A stretch of DNA of 64,000 nucleotides, from positions 17,221,501 to 17,285,500 of the forward strand of contig BSBM01000307.1 in NCBI GenBank assembly GCA_027924585.1, given 5' to 3'. The number at the start of each line of letters is the position of its first letter. Positions within the stretch are counted from its first letter, which is position 1. The notes under the pieces are model-generated. The model searched no databases. It was not told where the DNA came from and saw only the letters and a program-made list of their open reading frames with translations. Origin of the DNA: Larix kaempferi (taxonomy: Eukaryota; Streptophyta; Pinopsida; Pinales; Pinaceae). Shown here piece after piece: positions 46,001-57,448 of the stretch. Both the position numbers and the translations under genes were made by a program.

Positions 46001-47162
46001 TACCACTATCATCCTTGATATCCCATATTAATTTCGAATTCCTCCTTGCAGAAGCAAATGCATGAAAAAAAATTGTATTCCTGTCCCCATGGCTGATCCA
46101 CACCGCTCTGCTCTTCAATCTCCACTCCCTTTCTTCCATCAAGAGGATCTCCTCCTTTTTTTTCTCATGTAGCTTCAGTAGTTCAAAATCACCCAGATTT
46201 AATGAACCATCAAAATTCTGCATAGAAGCACTTTGAATACAATATTCCAAATTCTTCAGTTCAGCAGCATCCATCTTTTTTCTAACCTTAATCCAGTTAA
46301 TAACCTCTTTCTTAAGCATTATCATTTTATGGAAAAAGAAATCAACAGGGTTTAAATTCTCCACAATCGAATTTAACCAGAAGGATTTCACCATTTCACA
46401 AAAGTCATTTTCCATGAGCCAAGAATTATTAAACTTGAACGGGTAACATACCTTCTGACCATAATCTTCAAACTGAAAAACAATAGGCCAATGATTTGAG
46501 AATTTCACCTCATGAACCCAAGAACGATTCTTCGCCATGATACTAAAAAAGGATGACTTCACCAAGAAACGATCTAATCTCTTGTGAACACCTGCATCAC
46601 CTTGCCTACCGTTTGTCCAGGTTGGAACCAATTTTGCTGGAACCACATCCACCAGGTCAAAACGGCCTTGAAAATCTAAAAAGTAATCCGTCAACGGATC
46701 CAATCTTGCCCCAGAACCCCAAATCTCAGAGGCAGATTTTGTGAAATTCAGATCCCCAGCAATCACTAAATGAGATAAGTTAAGAACCCCAGAAGCAACC
46801 AGAGCATCCCAAAATAACCTGCGGCCATCATAAGGAGCATAACAGTTGAGAAGATGAAACTAAAAGTTCAAACCTAAGCAAATACCCTTCATCAGAAGAC
46901 CCCACGAAGTGGAAAAAACTTTAAAATCAAACAGAGAAGGGTTCCAAGCTACTGCCAATCCGCCAGAAAGACCATTTGAACAACAAGCCGCAACTTCCCA
47001 TCTAGGGAGAAGATCACCTAACTTAGAAACCGCCACCGAACTTGAACACATGGTTTCATGAAGTAAAACAATGCCAGGGAAAATAGCAGCAAAAAGTTTG
47101 GAGAAGGCCTTTTCCCTAGCAACCTTCCCCAAACCCTGAATATTCAGGGATAAAATAGACAT
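43038..47162 (-). pseudogene. LINE-1 ORF2: endonuclease, reverse transcriptase, RNase H
   Basis: One continuous frame of about 1374 codons from ATG 47162 to TAA 43038-43040, with stops at 46860 (TAG), 45246 (TAA), 44007, 43704 and 43224 (all TAG). The endonuclease has SLNIQGLG, LHETM, GLSGGLAVAWNP, AGDLNFT, KRLDRFLV and SNHWPIVF. The RT has SPDGWPMEFYVHFF, LIPKSSKPVSFGEYRPIALC, PEQFGFLKDRKIHD, LILKMDLEKAYDRVNW and catalytic FVDD (DD codons 45081-45086). The zf-RVT zone has KVKCFLWHALNG and WCCLCKLKAESADHLFVKC. RNase H has FFDGAAQDG, MKAELLAL, VFGDSR and NSQADQLSKEA, all four acidic positions. It would nick target DNA and copy element RNA there. Confidence 0.93.
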
Positions 47163-48679
47163 TACGAACCAGAAGAACAGGGTATCTTCGCTCTAAGACC
47201 CTCATCAGACGAGTTAAAAGAAACCCCAACCAACACTTCACCAATCTCCCGATGAATGCTCAGATCACCACTATCAGTAGCCCGCCACCCCTCTTTTTTC
47301 ATTTTACCCCTACGAATAGTAACATTCTGAAATTTAACAGCAGTAATCGGAAGAGCATCAGAACCTTGAGGAGGAGATTTAGAGAAGGAAGGCACCGGAG
47401 TAAGGGATTTTAGAACCCCATCAACTATAAGGTTACAATTCCCGAAAATCCCAGACTCGTTAAGAAATGGAATGGAAGATTCCGGTGCCCCATGACTCTC
47501 AGGAACACTGCCCGAAATAGAAGGGGACATAGGAAAATCAGAACCCCGAGCCTCAACACATGAACCAATATTCTCGGAAGTGTCCAAACCCTCAACAACC
47601 CTATCCTCAACCGAAGCTAAATCAGAGGAAAGATTGCGAACAACAGAAGGTTTCATCAAATCAGCAGATAGAGGAAGACTCCCGACCGAGGGCAATTGAA
47701 TACCATGTCTCAAAATGACATCCCCAAAGGCAATAGGATCATCTAAAGCTTTCTCTGTTACTTCCAACAAAGCAATATCTTCCTTTGAAACATCAGAATA
47801 CACAGCATCGGGAAAGGGAACGGACTTACCAGTAACGACTGAGGGAGCACACAGGTCCACTTTACCACTGAAAGCCGAACCAGTCTTCACAAAATAAGGA
47901 CATTTTACAAAAATGTGCCCAATTTCCTTGCATGTGAAACATCTGAATGGGATTCTGAAAAAATCAAGTCTTTTCTTCTAGCACCTACGTCCCCAGACAA
48001 CCTCAACTTCAGCCGGGAGACTAGCATCCATATCAATCTCCGCCATAACCTTAGCATACCTTCTATCCATACCAAACAATGATTTTCTATCAATACGGAC
48101 GAAACGCCCTACCGAGTTTGCCAAACCGACAACAATCTCCTCCGTCCACAGCTCTATAGGAAACCCTGGAATCAACATCCATAGATGCCGAAACCTCTGC
48201 TTCTCTGTTAAAGGATCGAAGGAAAGATGCCAGCGTTTAAGAATCAATGAACCTTCTTTAAATAGCCAGGTACCCTCTAATACCCTCGACAACATAGCAT
48301 CATCCGGAAAGACGAACAGAATCCAACGATTCATCAATAAATTTACCCTCGGGGCCATACCAGCAACCGACACCCAATTAACCCTAATCCAATCCAAGAT
48401 TTCATCTTTCGACGCAGATGTAAATTCCAGACGCCCAACGAGTGCCCGGTCCGCAAGCATAGAAACCCTATCGAGATTGGCGTCTTCAGCAATCACGAAC
48501 CTGGAGAGAGATGAACTTGCCTTATGTGCTTTCAATCTGCGCTGAACCTTTGCCTTAACGCCATAGAGGTTAGGGTTTTCAGACACCGGCGACTGCAACA
48601 CCGATAACTTCGACACACCACAGCGAAAGTCGACAGGAGGAATAGAAGCATCCTCATGATGGTGAAATGAAGAGGCCAT
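47162..48679 (-). pseudogene. LINE-1 ORF1: DUF4283 and CCHC zinc-knuckle protein, one nonsense codon
   Basis: I chose ATG 48679 (MASSFHHHED) because an upstream in-frame extension to 48760 is hydrophobic and atypical. Residues about 55-200 are DUF4283: EILDWIRVNWVSVAGMAP, MNRWILFVFPDDAMLSRVLE, then GTWLFKEGSLILKRWHLSFD and FRHLWMLIPGFPIELW. TAG at 47978-47980 interrupts the frame after EVVWGRRC. The same frame then gives the knuckle CFTCKEIGHIFVKC (47900-47941, CX2CX4HX4C) and a Ser/Pro-rich tail of about 240 residues. ORF1 proteins bind element RNA. The ORF1 stop TAA shares a base with the ORF2 ATG (TAATG at 47160-47164). Confidence 0.9.
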
Positions 48680-49012
48680 AAAGACCTGAAACCGGAAGAG
48701 CAGGTAAAACCCACACCTGTCCACCAAAAAAAGAAAAAATCTCCGACACCTGGATACCACTATGACACTTGGATCCCACTACCTCCACAGTAACTCCCAG
48801 CCAAACCCTAGAAACAATGATCCATAAATGACAGAAAAAAACCAAGCAGACGACCCCCAATATGACCATAGGCAAGAGCCCAGAAGGACTTACCACCAAC
48901 GGGCCAACCAATGGCGATAAAACCAAAAGTCATCATCGAACCCGGACTGCAGTAATCTCACAGATCTCCCCCACAGAACCCTCGCCATCCTTCATTCACA
49001 TCAACCAATTCT
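48680..49012 (-). other. LINE-1 5' UTR
   Basis: About 330 bp from the target duplication to the ORF1 ATG. Its start (GGGGGAGATCTGTGAGATTA then CTGCAG) resembles the LINE-2 5' end near 49350 (GCGGGGGATTTCTGATTACT then GCAAAG), so the two elements are related at their 5' ends. An accidental open frame (48654-48926) crosses it. Confidence 0.6.
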
Positions 49013-49027
49013 TGATCTAATTTATTT
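49013..49027 (+). repeat. Target-site duplication at the LINE-1 5' end
   Basis: TGATCTAATTTATTT, a perfect match to 42817-42831. Confidence 0.88.
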
Positions 49028-49321
49028 ATTTTATCTTTATGTTAAATTATTATATATTCTTTGTAAATGAACATTTATTTCTTTTTGAATTAAAGTATAG
49101 TGAAAAAGATTCATTATAATTATCAATAATTATAATGTTATTTGTTTTATTTTAAAACTAATAATTTTATTAAATAAATTTAAAAAAATCACATTAAATA
49201 TTTTTTAATGCTATTTTTATAACTCAAAATGGTGGAAATGAAGATACCAATATATCATTATGGTTTTTGAAAGATATTCAATACTAATTTTGTAAACTAA
49301 ATTAATATTAATAATAATAAT
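49028..49321. other. AT-rich spacer between head-to-head LINEs
   Basis: 294 bp of very AT-rich DNA with ATA/AAT runs. It is the stretch of pre-insertion target left between the two LINE 5' ends. No gene. Confidence 0.75.
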
Positions 49322-49335
49322 AATATTTAATTTAA
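49322..49335 (+). repeat. Target-site duplication, left (LINE-2)
   Basis: AATATTTAATTTAA, identical to 57425-57438. Confidence 0.8.
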
Positions 49336-49720
49336 AGTCGATTTGGGAGAAGCGGGGGATTTCTGATTACTGCAAAGATGGGATTAACTGATCTTTGTTG
49401 GCTTATTGGAGTCAAGCTAGCTCTTCTAGAGTTGGCCTAGTACCAACCAATTAAAAAAGGTGGGAATTTTTTGGCACAAAATTAGTTGATTCACTCTTGA
49501 TTTTTTTCAATATCCCTCTTACTTTGTACGATTCTTATCTTTTTATTCAAAGGACTAGAATAGAGCAGAAACGTTGGGTTTATAAGCCATAAACAGGTCT
49601 ATTCCAATCCTTTGAATAACTGCTAACTTGTAAAATTGATTCTCTTTTCTGTCTTATCTTTTTGTTAGGAAATCATAAGATATTTGTTGTTTAGCGTTTT
49701 TTGGTTGATGTGTTTTTGAT

Positions 49721-51150
49721 ATGGCCCATGGGGTCCTTCCAGGTGGTGGTCCTAATACAGATGGTGGTAAAAATATGTTTTCTCTGGTCACACCACCTTT
49801 GGGTTCCTCCCAACTACCTACTTCTGGATGTTTTCATGGAATCCCGAACCCTAAAACGCCTAGTCCACTACATTCGGTGAACATGGTAAAAAATAATCCT
49901 TCCCATTTCATGGATTATATTTCTTTCCATTCCTTTGAGGTGCAAAGAAAAAGACCTAATCATGGGATGAAGGAAGTGGGCTTAAAGTTCCCCTCTCAGA
50001 TTGAACAGTCGGTGGATGGTAAACTTTTGGATGTTTCCTTGACTGGAGGTGATATTCTCTTGTCAAACCCTAACAAATCTATAGAGAAATTGATTTATTA
50101 TAGAAACCATTGCAGATTAAAGAGTGAAAAATAAAAGAAAGGGCGGCCATTATGTGTGCTAGGTAAAGATGTGATAGTGGATATGGTGTTGGCTTAAACA
50201 AATAGAGCCTTACTGGGAAAATTTGAATTTCTAAATCTCTATCGCTCAGAAATAATGGAATGGGTTCGAATCAAATGGAAACCTATCATTAGAAATATGC
50301 CCAAGATTTTGATGTTGACAAATGGGTGGATATGCTTTCAGTTTCTATCAAAGGAGGATAGGGAGAAGATTGAGCATATGTGTTGGGTGATAGATAAGGG
50401 TTCTCTTGTTTTAATCAGGTGGTATTCCGGTTTTAATCCCTGGAAGGAGAAATTACGGCGTAGGCATTTATGGGTTTTGCTTCCCGATTTCCCCTTATTT
50501 TGTTGGTGTTTGGTGGGGTTCATGGTCGTTGCAAATTCTATTGGTAATTTCATTCTTATTGAAGAGGAATAAATTCTGGCATCTGAAAGAAAAATGCCTA
50601 GAATGCTTGTGGAGATTAATGTAGAAGATGGTTTACCTGAGGAGGTGGAAGTGGCTTGGGAGGGGGGTTCTTTAGTTCAATGGTTAAACTAATGGCATAT
50701 ATGATTTCGATGCCACAATTGTTTCCATATGGTTCATGTGAAAGCTGTGTGCAAAAACCCTCGCTATGGGTAGAAGATCGAGGAAATGAGCTTGCCTCCT
50801 TCTCCAGATCAGGAGGAGGAGTTGGATAATGGAATTCGGTTCCCCATTCCTCTAGATGTCTCCTCGACAACTGATTTTATTGGTAAGTTTATAAATTATA
50901 TTCCTGTACTCCAAAAATTTCTTCCAGAAGAGTTAATAAATCCTTTGTCGACTTTTGGGCTAGCCCTTGGAGAGAAATTTGGTATGCATTCAAATTTAGC
51001 TTCTCAAGCTCATTCCTTGAATGATGATCCGGGTAATGATATTATTGAGGTTACCTCCCCCGATAAAATATTACTTGATGGAAATAAAATGTTTAATGTC
51101 CCCATCTTGACCCCATTACATTCGAATGTAAATGATGTAATATTGTTGTA
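49721..51150 (+). pseudogene. LINE-2 ORF1, N-terminal part: DUF4283 and zinc knuckle, degraded
   Basis: From ATG 49721 the frame encodes a Gly/Pro-rich leader, then after stops continues NRALLGKFEFLNLYRSEIME and the DUF4283 core: WVRIKWKPIIRNMPKILMLT, WICFQFLSKEDREKIEHMCW, VIDKGSLVLIRWYSGFNPWK and RRRHLWVLLPDFPLFCW. A knuckle-like FRCHNCFHMVHVKAVC (CX2CX4HX4C) follows near 50710-50750 in a shifted frame. An open stretch at 50786-51151 is the linker region. Several stops and frame changes make it non-functional. It parallels LINE-1 ORF1. Confidence 0.82.
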
Positions 51151-52450
51151 AAATCATGGTGAGGAGCTCAAGGCCAAGGCCCCGCCATCCATTTATTGAT
51201 GCATGTGGTTCGCGTGCTATCCAGGCATGGTGGAATTGTGAATATCATGTAAATATACATTTTAATAAAATACCCACAACTAGCTATGCAATGCAACAAG
51301 AGATGGGGGCATGATTTTACAAGGAATTGGGAGGGAAAACATTCAAACCCTTGGAGCCAATCAATTCAAGCCAAGTGTCAATGAGAGAACTCATCAAACC
51401 CTCAACTACCCATGTTGACTTTTGTAACCAATCATTCATTTCTCCCAAGAGTTGGTTGAGGTAGTTAATGCCTTGGGGAATGGGAGGTATGGCTGTCCAA
51501 ATTCGGGTATGGGAAAGCCACCTTGCATGGGAAATCATGTTTTGATTCTTGGGAAAGAAACGATCCATGAGTTGCTCCCTAATCCATTATACATCAACGA
51601 GTTTCTCTCCCTCACGAGTTTGGAGCTACCTGGGCGTTTTCCAGCCATGTTTTTCTAGGTTTTCCTTCATTCTCAGCTGGGAGAAGGGCATTTTTGTGTT
51701 GTATACCAGTGGGGAAGAAGGGGAATAGAACGGGGGTTCCATAGAGATCATTTGGTTGTTGAATGCTCAGTTAGTTGGGGAAGAAATCGTTTTCCTCCTT
51801 GTGATTGTTTTTCCCCATCCCATAATCCATTTTTGGCTGGAAACGAATTGGGGAAAACCCATGACCACCCTGTTGTAAATCCCATTGTTAAATGTGTATC
51901 CCTGCCTAATGATTGTGCTTGTTGTGTGAGAAAAGAGTAGGTTGGGGTATGGGTTATGGGTCTCCATTCTTTTGGCTTGAGCTTGAGTGCAAGCATCCAG
52001 GGTTCATATGTAGCCTGATAAACCTAGCTGTGTACTGGATTGGCTCATATGAGATGATTAATTGGGCTATGCATGAGCTTGAATGTCCCATTTTCCTTGT
52101 AAGAATCATGCCCAGCTCGGGGGTGGCATTTGTGTTGAGAGATTGATGAACACAACTGGCCTAAGGTTGGGTGGAATGTTGCAACGACATAGCTAGTTGT
52201 TTGGGACAATTGCACAATGAAGATAAGTGTTTTTCTGTCTATGTATTTACTTTTGAAATGTTTAATGTGATGACGATTGATATGCTGTATGTATATGATG
52301 TGTGTGTGTGGATGAGTTTAATTCCGCTGTGCATGTTTGCTTAATTGGTATCTGCACACCATGTATTTATGTGTATGATTCTAATGAATTTGGCTAAGTT
52401 GTTCTAAAAGCCCAGATCTTAGTGCCATGTTCCCTCCCTTGCACGGGATA
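51150..52450. other. About 1.3 kb of unassigned sequence interrupting LINE-2 ORF1
   Basis: Between two recognisable parts of ORF1 lies sequence with no LINE similarity that I can see. A 13-bp inverted repeat, TTGTAAAATCATG (51146-51158) and CATGATTTTACAA (51310-51322), is near its left edge. The minus strand at 51317-51568 reads coding-like (SHTRIWTAIPPIPQGINYLN, EMNDWLQKSTWVVEGLMSSL), reminiscent of a retroelement capsid region but unproven. I could not find a target duplication or exact borders, so its origin as an insertion is inferred. Confidence 0.45.
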
Positions 52451-52479
52451 GATAGGTGGGGACATTATAAAATGGGTGA

Positions 52480-53060
52480 TTTTACTAGGATCTCCCTTGA
52501 AGATTTGCTGGATGTGAGAGAGAATATATCTGTTATTGAGGGTTTTGTAAGGATATACCACCGAACATTAGAAGAGAATTATTCTTTAATTTTCATTCTG
52601 TAGAAGGCTTAGAAGATAAAAGGAGGAATTCTAATCCTCAGTCACTTGATCCAATTAGTGAGGAGATTCCTAACTTGAGTAACTAGAGAAACCCTTTGCC
52701 AATTATATTGAATTCCTCTCCTTTGACTGAAAATGCTGAAACATTCTCATCCTCAGACGTTCCAACCATTCAGGAGTCTTTAAACAAGAAGAAAATCCCC
52801 GTTTACTCTGCTTTCTCAGATGGTGATCCATAAAGTTTACCTATTTCCTCCATTAGGACTCAGAATGTTACTGTTAGGAAACCTCCACGAATTAAAAAAG
52901 GAAAATCTCACCAATTGGGAGGAAATGAATCTAGTTTTCAAAATCCTAAAGTACCTTCTCTATTTCATAGGGGTTTGGAGGAGGCTTCTGGGGATAATGC
53001 AATTTCTCTTTGTGGGGATCTTAGAGATTCGACCCTTAATGGGGTTAATCAATTAAACTA
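52480..53060 (+). pseudogene. LINE-2 ORF1, C-terminal tail
   Basis: Coding-like Ser/Pro-rich sequence ending RTQNVTVRKPPRIKKGKSHQ, then STLNGVNQLN and TAG. The QNVT-V/I-R-x-basic segment matches QNVTIRRGKMKKEG near the end of LINE-1 ORF1, so this is the homologous tail. Stops interrupt it (for example near 52684 and 52832). ORF2 begins immediately after. Confidence 0.7.
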
Positions 53061-56000
53061 GTTTCCCTTAACATTAGGGGGTTGGGTGGTTCCCCTAAAA
53101 GTTTTTCCATCAAAAGACTTATGGAAACTGAAAATCCTATTGTATTACTTCTTCAAGAAACTATGATTGATTCAAAGGTTTCCTGTGAGATATTTCTAAA
53201 AATAAAACCTACGTGGAAATTCTATGCTTGGGATGCTCAGGGTTTATCGGGAGGGATTCTAATTGCTTGGAATCCCGATTTTGTTGTATTTCAATCCTTT
53301 GTTATGCCCGCAGGATTGATGATTGAAAGTCATTTTAGGGGACTGGATATTCCGATTAAGATTTTGAATGTATATGGTCCTTACAACCATGGACAGATTT
53401 TCTGGGAAAATATAAAACAAGCCGGTTTGTTGGATGAAGAGGGGTTGATACTTGTAGGAGATATAAATTTTACTTTATCTTCAAATGAAGTATGGGGTAA
53501 TGGTAAAGCAAATGATATGCTCTCAGGGTATCTTAGATATCTTTTTTCTAATCAGGTTTAATCGATATTGTGCCAAATATTCTGGTTCCAACGTGGTAGA
53601 GTGGGCTCTGCTGGCATAACAAAGCGATTAGATAGACATTTGATGAAAGAAAAATTATGCTCTTTGTTTGCTCTCTATAGAACTTGGTCGATTGCCACAG
53701 GTGTTTCATATCATAAGGAAATTATTTTGCAGTTAGACAATGAGAAAAGATACATAAAGTATCATTTTAAATTTAATCACTGTTGGATTGAAGATCCAGA
53801 TTTCTGCAATTTGGTAGAAGAAAAGTGGAAGAGTTTTGATCTATCTATTAATCAACCTTCTAATATGAAGTTTGTGATGAAAATTCAGAAGTTAAAGGAG
53901 TATGGCATTATTTGGGAAAAAGAGAAGAAAGCTACTAATATTAGGGATCTTGAACAGATTGAAAAAGAATTAAATTACCTCCATAATGATGTGGATTATG
54001 ACCTTTTCTCAGCTGCCAAAAAGAAAAGGATGATTCTTCTACAAACTCAAAAAGAAAAAATTCTAAGGAAGATTGAAGAAAACTGGAGGCTAAAAATTCG
54101 AGCAACTTGGCTCGAATTTGGTGACAATAACACAAAGCTTTTTCATAGATACGCAAATCAGCGAAGAATTGGAAATTCCATTTGGGAATTAAACTCAGAA
54201 TCTGGGGAAGCCATAAAAGAGCAAAAAGAATCAGAGGGGGTTGCAGTCAGATATTTCAAAGGTGGTCATATATTTCAAAGATATATATAAACAAAAGGAA
54301 GCTATCTCCTTGGAAGATCAATTAAAAATTATAAAACATTTTCCTAGATTCTTTAGTGAAGAAGAAGGGGAAAAAATTGGTGCAGAAGTTACTATAGAAG
54401 AGGTCAAGGATGTTTTATCACAGTTTGCAAAGGCAAAAAGCTTGGGCCCTGATGGGTGGACTGTTGAGTTCTATATTCATTTATTTAACTTACTAGGACC
54501 CGAATTAACGAAGATGGTTAATACTTTGCGGCATTTGGGACATACATGTCTTAATAGTACTTTTATAGCTCTCATTCCAACAAAGGACAAGCCTGATAGT
54601 TTCAGTGACTATAGACCAATATCGCTTTGCAATATTTATTATAAAGTTATAACCAAAATTATTTCAAATAGGATTAGAGATGTTTTGGGAAGATCCATAA
54701 CAAAGGAACAATTTGGATTTTTTCCAAATAGACAAATTCTGGATGCAGTTGGAATTGCTCAAGAATGTTTACATTTGATAAAGGTTAAGAAAATTCAAGC
54801 CTTTATTTTGAAAATTGATATGGTTAAAGCATATGACAGGGTTAATTGGTCTTTCCTTCAGTTTATCCTAACTCAAGCTGGTTTCCCTTATGAAGTGACA
54901 AGGTGGATCATGGCTTGCATTTCCTCAACAAATTATGTAGTTTTGATAAACGGATCGCCAACCTCCTCCTTCAATGGTGGTAGAGGTATCCAACATGGGT
55001 GTCCTCTTTCTCCACTATTATTTATTTTGGTTATGGAAAGACTCAGTAGACTGATCACTAAATATAAAATCTCAAAGAAAATCAAAGGTTTAAAAATCTC
55101 TCCTTCCTTATACCTATCTCATTTACTATTTATTGATGATATTCTAATATTTGGTTAAGCTTCTGTTACTGAATAGAAGTTCTATCAAGATATTTTAAAA
55201 TCTTTCTGCAATGCTTCCGGTTTGGAGATTAGTTCACAAAAATCTCATTTCTCTTATATTTGTGATGATCATCACATTATTGAGCAAATTGATTCTATCT
55301 TTTCATATAAGAAAGATGTCATTGATTCAGGTTTGAAATATTTGGGATTCTTTCTGAAACCAAATTCTTATAATAAGAATGATTGGGCATGGCTCATAAA
55401 AAGAGTGGAAAAACAAATCAGCTGTTGGGCATTCAAATGGATTTCTCTTGGCGGGCAGTTGGTATTAGCAAAAACAGTTTTACAGAGACTACCAGTTTAT
55501 TTGTTCTCCCTTATGCTTGTTCCAACTTATCTTGTATCCATCATTAAACAAAGTATATTTCAGTTTCTGTGGACTGGGAGACTTGATAGCTTCAAATTTC
55601 ACTTTGCAGCGTGGGAATATATAGCTCATCGAAATACTTTTGGTTGTTGGGGTTTAAAAAACCTACTTTGGTTCAATATGGCATTATGCGCAAAGAGCCT
55701 TTGGAGAGCTCTGTTTTTTAGCAGCCTATGGAATACAGTTATCATTTCAAAATATATTGAGTGTTCCTTTATGAAGTGGTGGCGAGATAAGAAGAAACGG
55801 GTGTAGAACTCTTATAGTATATGGCGTAGTTTCTTGAAATTATTACCTATTATTAGCTCTCATGTTAGCGGGAAAGTTGGTAGAGGTTTTCAAATATTTC
55901 TGGGCATCAATCCGATTGTTAATATTTCAAAACCATATACTTTATCTCATCCTTTGATCATGGAACTACATAATAGGAATATTTGGCTTCTTTCACAGGT

Positions 56001-57189
56001 AAGAAATACTGAGATAAATGTTAACAACTGCGAGGATGATGCTGGGTATTGGATGACTGCAGATCAATTAAATATTCCAAGATATGTTTCATATGAATGG
56101 AATACTTTCATAAAATTCCTTTCTTGTATAGGTATCAGGCTTAATGATGAGAATGACTCCATCATTTGGGAGAAAAATAATGTTGTAGGTGATGTTTCTG
56201 CAAATCTGGCTTATAATGTTCTCTTGGAAGATATTGAAGGCTTAGAACAAAAATGGTAGGCGAATATTTTCTAGAGTATGAAAATTCCTCTAAAATTAAA
56301 TTCTTTGGATGGCTGGCCATGCATAACAAAATCCTATCGTGGGACAATTTACATAAAAAAGTTTTTAATGGTCCAAGGATATGTATTCTTTGTAGAGAAA
56401 ATAAGGAATCCGTGTCACATCTTTTTTGTGAATGCCCTGTATTTAATAAGGTATGGACTAAAGTTTGTAGCTTTCTATTGATAAAGGAAGTTTGGGATAT
56501 GGGTGACTTTGAAAATTCAGTGTTTTCTTGGTTCTACAAAAAAAATGTACAAAATCCTTCCTTTCATTATCATATGGTAAATTTGGAAGCTACGAAACAT
56601 GATTATTTTTTAGGATAAAAAATTTCATTTTCCAGTTGTTGCTACTAAGATTGTAGTAGTTTACAATGAATTTAAAAAAGAAAATTCAAGGAAGAATCCG
56701 AAGATTATAAGAGGACCCCCTCTGGATGAAAACATTGTGACTGATTTTTTTGATGGGGCATGCAATGAAGGAATTTGTGGTGTTGGAATTTATTTTGCTA
56801 TTAAAAGAAATCACTTTGTTAATCTATGGATGAATGTTGGAAAATGTTCAAATACATTGGCAGAACTATTAGCTTTATGGGATTTGCTATGGTTTATTCA
56901 TAAGAGAGGATATAAGGAGTTTAATATTTATGGTGATTCAAAGGTGATAGTTGAATGGGAAAATGGTTGCACAAATCTAAACTCCTTAGCTTTATATCAT
57001 TGGAAGTTGAGAGTGAAGAATTTGATTCAAATCCTATTTCCGATTTAAATAAGTCATATCCATCGCACTTATAATCAGCTGGAAGACTCTCTTTCCAAAA
57101 AAGCATTGGTAAAACAATTGGGTTTTCTATATTTTGAGGAAGTTGTTGATGATAAGTTGATCAACTCAGGCTCCTTTTTTCTTTTTTGA
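53061..57189 (+). pseudogene. LINE-2 ORF2: endonuclease, reverse transcriptase, RNase H
   Basis: The endonuclease starts VSLNIRGLGGSPKSFSIKRL and has LLLQETMIDSK, GLSGGILIAWNPDF, LNVYGPYNHGQIFW, LVGDINFT and KRLDRHLM. TAA at 53559-53561 and a 19-bp insertion near 54256-54274 break it. The RT reads GPDGWTVEFYIHLFNLL, LIPTKDKPDSFSDYRPISLC, KEQFGFFPNRQILDAVGIAQ, ILKIDMVKAYDRVNW and catalytic FIDD (55129-55140), followed by TAA and TAG. The zf-RVT zone has KIKFFGWLAMHNKILSW and ICILCRENKESVSHLFCECP. RNase H (56737-57189) has FFDGACNEG, LAELLAL, IYGDSK and NQLEDSLSKKAL, with all four acidic residues kept. Stops near 55804 and 56257 separate the parts. Confidence 0.92.
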
Positions 57190-57424
57190 AGTAGGTGTTT
57201 TGAGGTTCATTTGAAAGTTCAATTTTTCTTAAGGTTGAAGCTTGATGTACTTTGTATGGTGGTTTGATGAATTGTCTTTTGATAGACTTCGTAGCAGTTG
57301 AAGTTTTTTGTTGTATTGATTGGACTGCATAGTCTCTAGCTGGTTCAAGTATAATGTTGTTTCTTGGAGATATGTAACTTTGATTTAATATAAATATCAA
57401 GTTACATACTTTTTTATGTTGAAA
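57190..57424 (+). other. LINE-2 3' UTR
   Basis: About 235 bp from the RNase H stop to the target duplication. It ends GATTTAATATAAATATC then AAGTTACATAC and only a short A run before the duplicated target, unlike the longer A-rich tail of LINE-1. Confidence 0.6.
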
Positions 57425-57438
57425 AATATTTAATTTAA
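57425..57438 (+). repeat. Target-site duplication, right (LINE-2)
   Basis: AATATTTAATTTAA, identical to 49322-49335. Confidence 0.8.
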
Positions 57439-57448
57439 GGTAACATCT

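Larger units (their letters stand above)
42832..49012 (-). mobile_element. Full-length L1-type LINE, minus strand (LINE-1 of window)
   Basis: A 6.2-kb non-LTR retrotransposon. It has about 330 bp of 5' UTR, ORF1 with DUF4283 and CCHC knuckle, ORF2 with endonuclease, reverse transcriptase, zinc-binding zf-RVT and RNase H, then a 3' UTR and an A-rich 3' end (42832-42838). A 15-bp target duplication TGATCTAATTTATTT flanks it at 42817-42831 and 49013-49027. Both ORFs keep a single frame throughout; only six in-frame stop codons disable them, and I found no frameshift. It is therefore a relatively young copy. Confidence 0.93.
49336..57424 (+). mobile_element. Full-length L1-type LINE, plus strand (LINE-2 of window), more decayed
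   Basis: The domain order equals that of LINE-1 (DUF4283, CCHC, endonuclease, RT, zf-RVT, RNase H) on the opposite strand. A 14-bp perfect target duplication AATATTTAATTTAA flanks it (49322-49335 and 57425-57438). The 8.1-kb length includes about 1.3 kb of foreign-looking sequence within ORF1 (about 51150-52450). There are many stops and a 19-bp insertion frameshift in ORF2. The 3' end after the RNase H stop is about 235 bp and has only a short A run, unlike LINE-1. Confidence 0.9.

Noticed and set aside
48654-48926. 90-codon minus-strand frame over the LINE-1 5' UTR
   Set aside because: It overlaps ORF1 in another frame, has hydrophobic chance composition and no domain.
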